Shown in pieces: positions 31,918 to 32,339 of a stretch of DNA of 32,339 nt; positions within the stretch are counted from its first letter, which is position 1, and each line of letters starts with the position of its first letter. Under the pieces are notes generated by a model, which worked only from the letters and a program-made list of their open reading frames with translations, was not told the DNA's origin and did no database searches. A program made the translations under genes and the position numbers. The DNA is from Fluviicola sp. (GTDB taxonomy: Bacteria > Bacteroidota > Bacteroidia > Flavobacteriales_D > Crocinitomicaceae), in NCBI GenBank assembly GCA_021300395.1, contig JAJTEO010000053.1:1-32339 (forward strand), given 5' to 3'.

Positions 31918-32339
31918 ATGGTTTCGATCCTTATAATTGATGACGAAGATGATATCAGAGATATTCTAAAATACAATCTTGAAAAGGAAGGTTTTTACAT
32001 TAGTGTAGCTTCGAACGGTGAACAAGGTCTTAAATTGATTCAACAATCTATTCCGGATTTAATTATTCTTGACGTGATGATGCCTGGAATGGATGGAATT
32101 GAAGTTTGTGAAGCCATCAGAAATAATGCTGAATGTAATAAAATATTAATTTGCTTATTGACAGCTAGAAATGAAGATTATAGTCAAATCGCTGGATTAA
32201 ATGCTGGAGCTGATGACTATGTTGCAAAACCAATAAAACCAAAAGTTCTTGTAAGTCGTATAAATGCACTTTTAAGAAGAAAAGGCAAAATTGAATTGTC
32301 AAACAATACTAAATCGTCTGATTTGGTAATTAATCGTGA
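31918..32339 (+). CDS. PhoB/OmpR-type response regulator, 3' end outside the window
   Basis: ATG 31918, 140 codons, open to the window edge. Complete receiver domain: acidic pair in ILIIDDEDD (8-12), phospho-acceptor Asp52 in LIILDVMMPGMDG, Thr in LLTARNEDYSQIAG and Lys in YVAKPIKPKVLVSRI. The DYSQIAG...KPIKPKVL stretch is characteristic of PhoB/PhoP-like regulators of Bacteroidota, usually followed by a winged helix and a histidine kinase gene; only the beginning of the linker is visible. Divergent from the RprY-like gene across 442 bases. Confidence 0.85.
   Translation, partial: MVSILIIDDEDDIRDILKYNLEKEGFYISVASNGEQGLKLIQQSIPDLIILDVMMPGMDGIEVCEAIRNNAECNKILICLLTARNEDYSQIAGLNAGADDYVAKPIKPKVLVSRINALLRRKGKIELSNNTKSSDLVINR

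Overview
The window reads as chromosomal DNA of a Bacteroidota bacterium, most likely a member of the Flavobacteriales (order inferred from protein style; species not determined). Support: AT-rich sequence; no Shine-Dalgarno boxes, with A-rich stretches before starts instead; repeated TAnnTTTG -7 promoter boxes typical of the Bacteroidota sigma factor; a DnaG whose zinc ligands are mostly gone; TPR/PD40/OmpA envelope proteins; a DAHP synthase-chorismate mutase fusion; and Bacteroidota-style palindromic repeats.

Layout. 1-1650 (minus): lipoprotein cut by the window edge and a rearranged thiolase. 1840-4813 (plus): TPR protein (frameshifted) and a TPR-PD40-CRD-OmpA protein. 5019-6179: GH3 lipoprotein. 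6326-9642: translation cluster thrS-infC-rpmI-rplT. 9751-11890: accessory patch with a small unknown gene, the wreck of a HigBA-like toxin-antitoxin module, a REP-like palindrome and two small unknown genes. 11888-13270 (minus): TPR-PD40 protein. 13494-16372 (plus): purB and a frameshifted secreted protein. 16377-20882 (minus): compact set polyprenyl synthase - MORN lipoprotein - dnaG - mscS. 21045-23330 (minus): aroA and a DAHP synthase-chorismate mutase fusion. 23701-30076 (plus): complete trpEGDCFBA operon. 30108-31475 (minus): response regulator followed directly by tsaB. 31918 to the end: start of a second response regulator.

The most interesting regulatory structure is the 370-bp divergent region between the aro genes and the trp operon. 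Each side encodes a short Trp-rich leader peptide followed by a strong intrinsic terminator: MNFSKQNFWWWFKTR toward DAHP synthase, and a 22-residue peptide with four Trp codons toward trpE. Both contain the block Asn-Phe-Trp-Trp on nearly the same DNA string, so the two attenuators look like inverted copies. This would tie entry into the shikimate pathway and the Trp branch to the same charged-tRNA signal. The trp side fits the known 'Bacteroid-trp' leader class; the aro side is the less expected half.

A second theme is damage. At least eight disruptions are visible: a 114-bp perfect repeat plus a missing core segment in the thiolase, a 7-nt loss in the TPR gene, an extra A in an A8 tract of the antitoxin, a toxin gene broken around a REP-like palindrome, a 1-nt loss in the secreted protein, and in-frame losses of catalytic segments in PurB (about 17 residues) and DAHP synthase (about 45-50 residues). 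These could be assembly errors or real decay; read mapping would decide. Until then the affected products should be treated as provisional.
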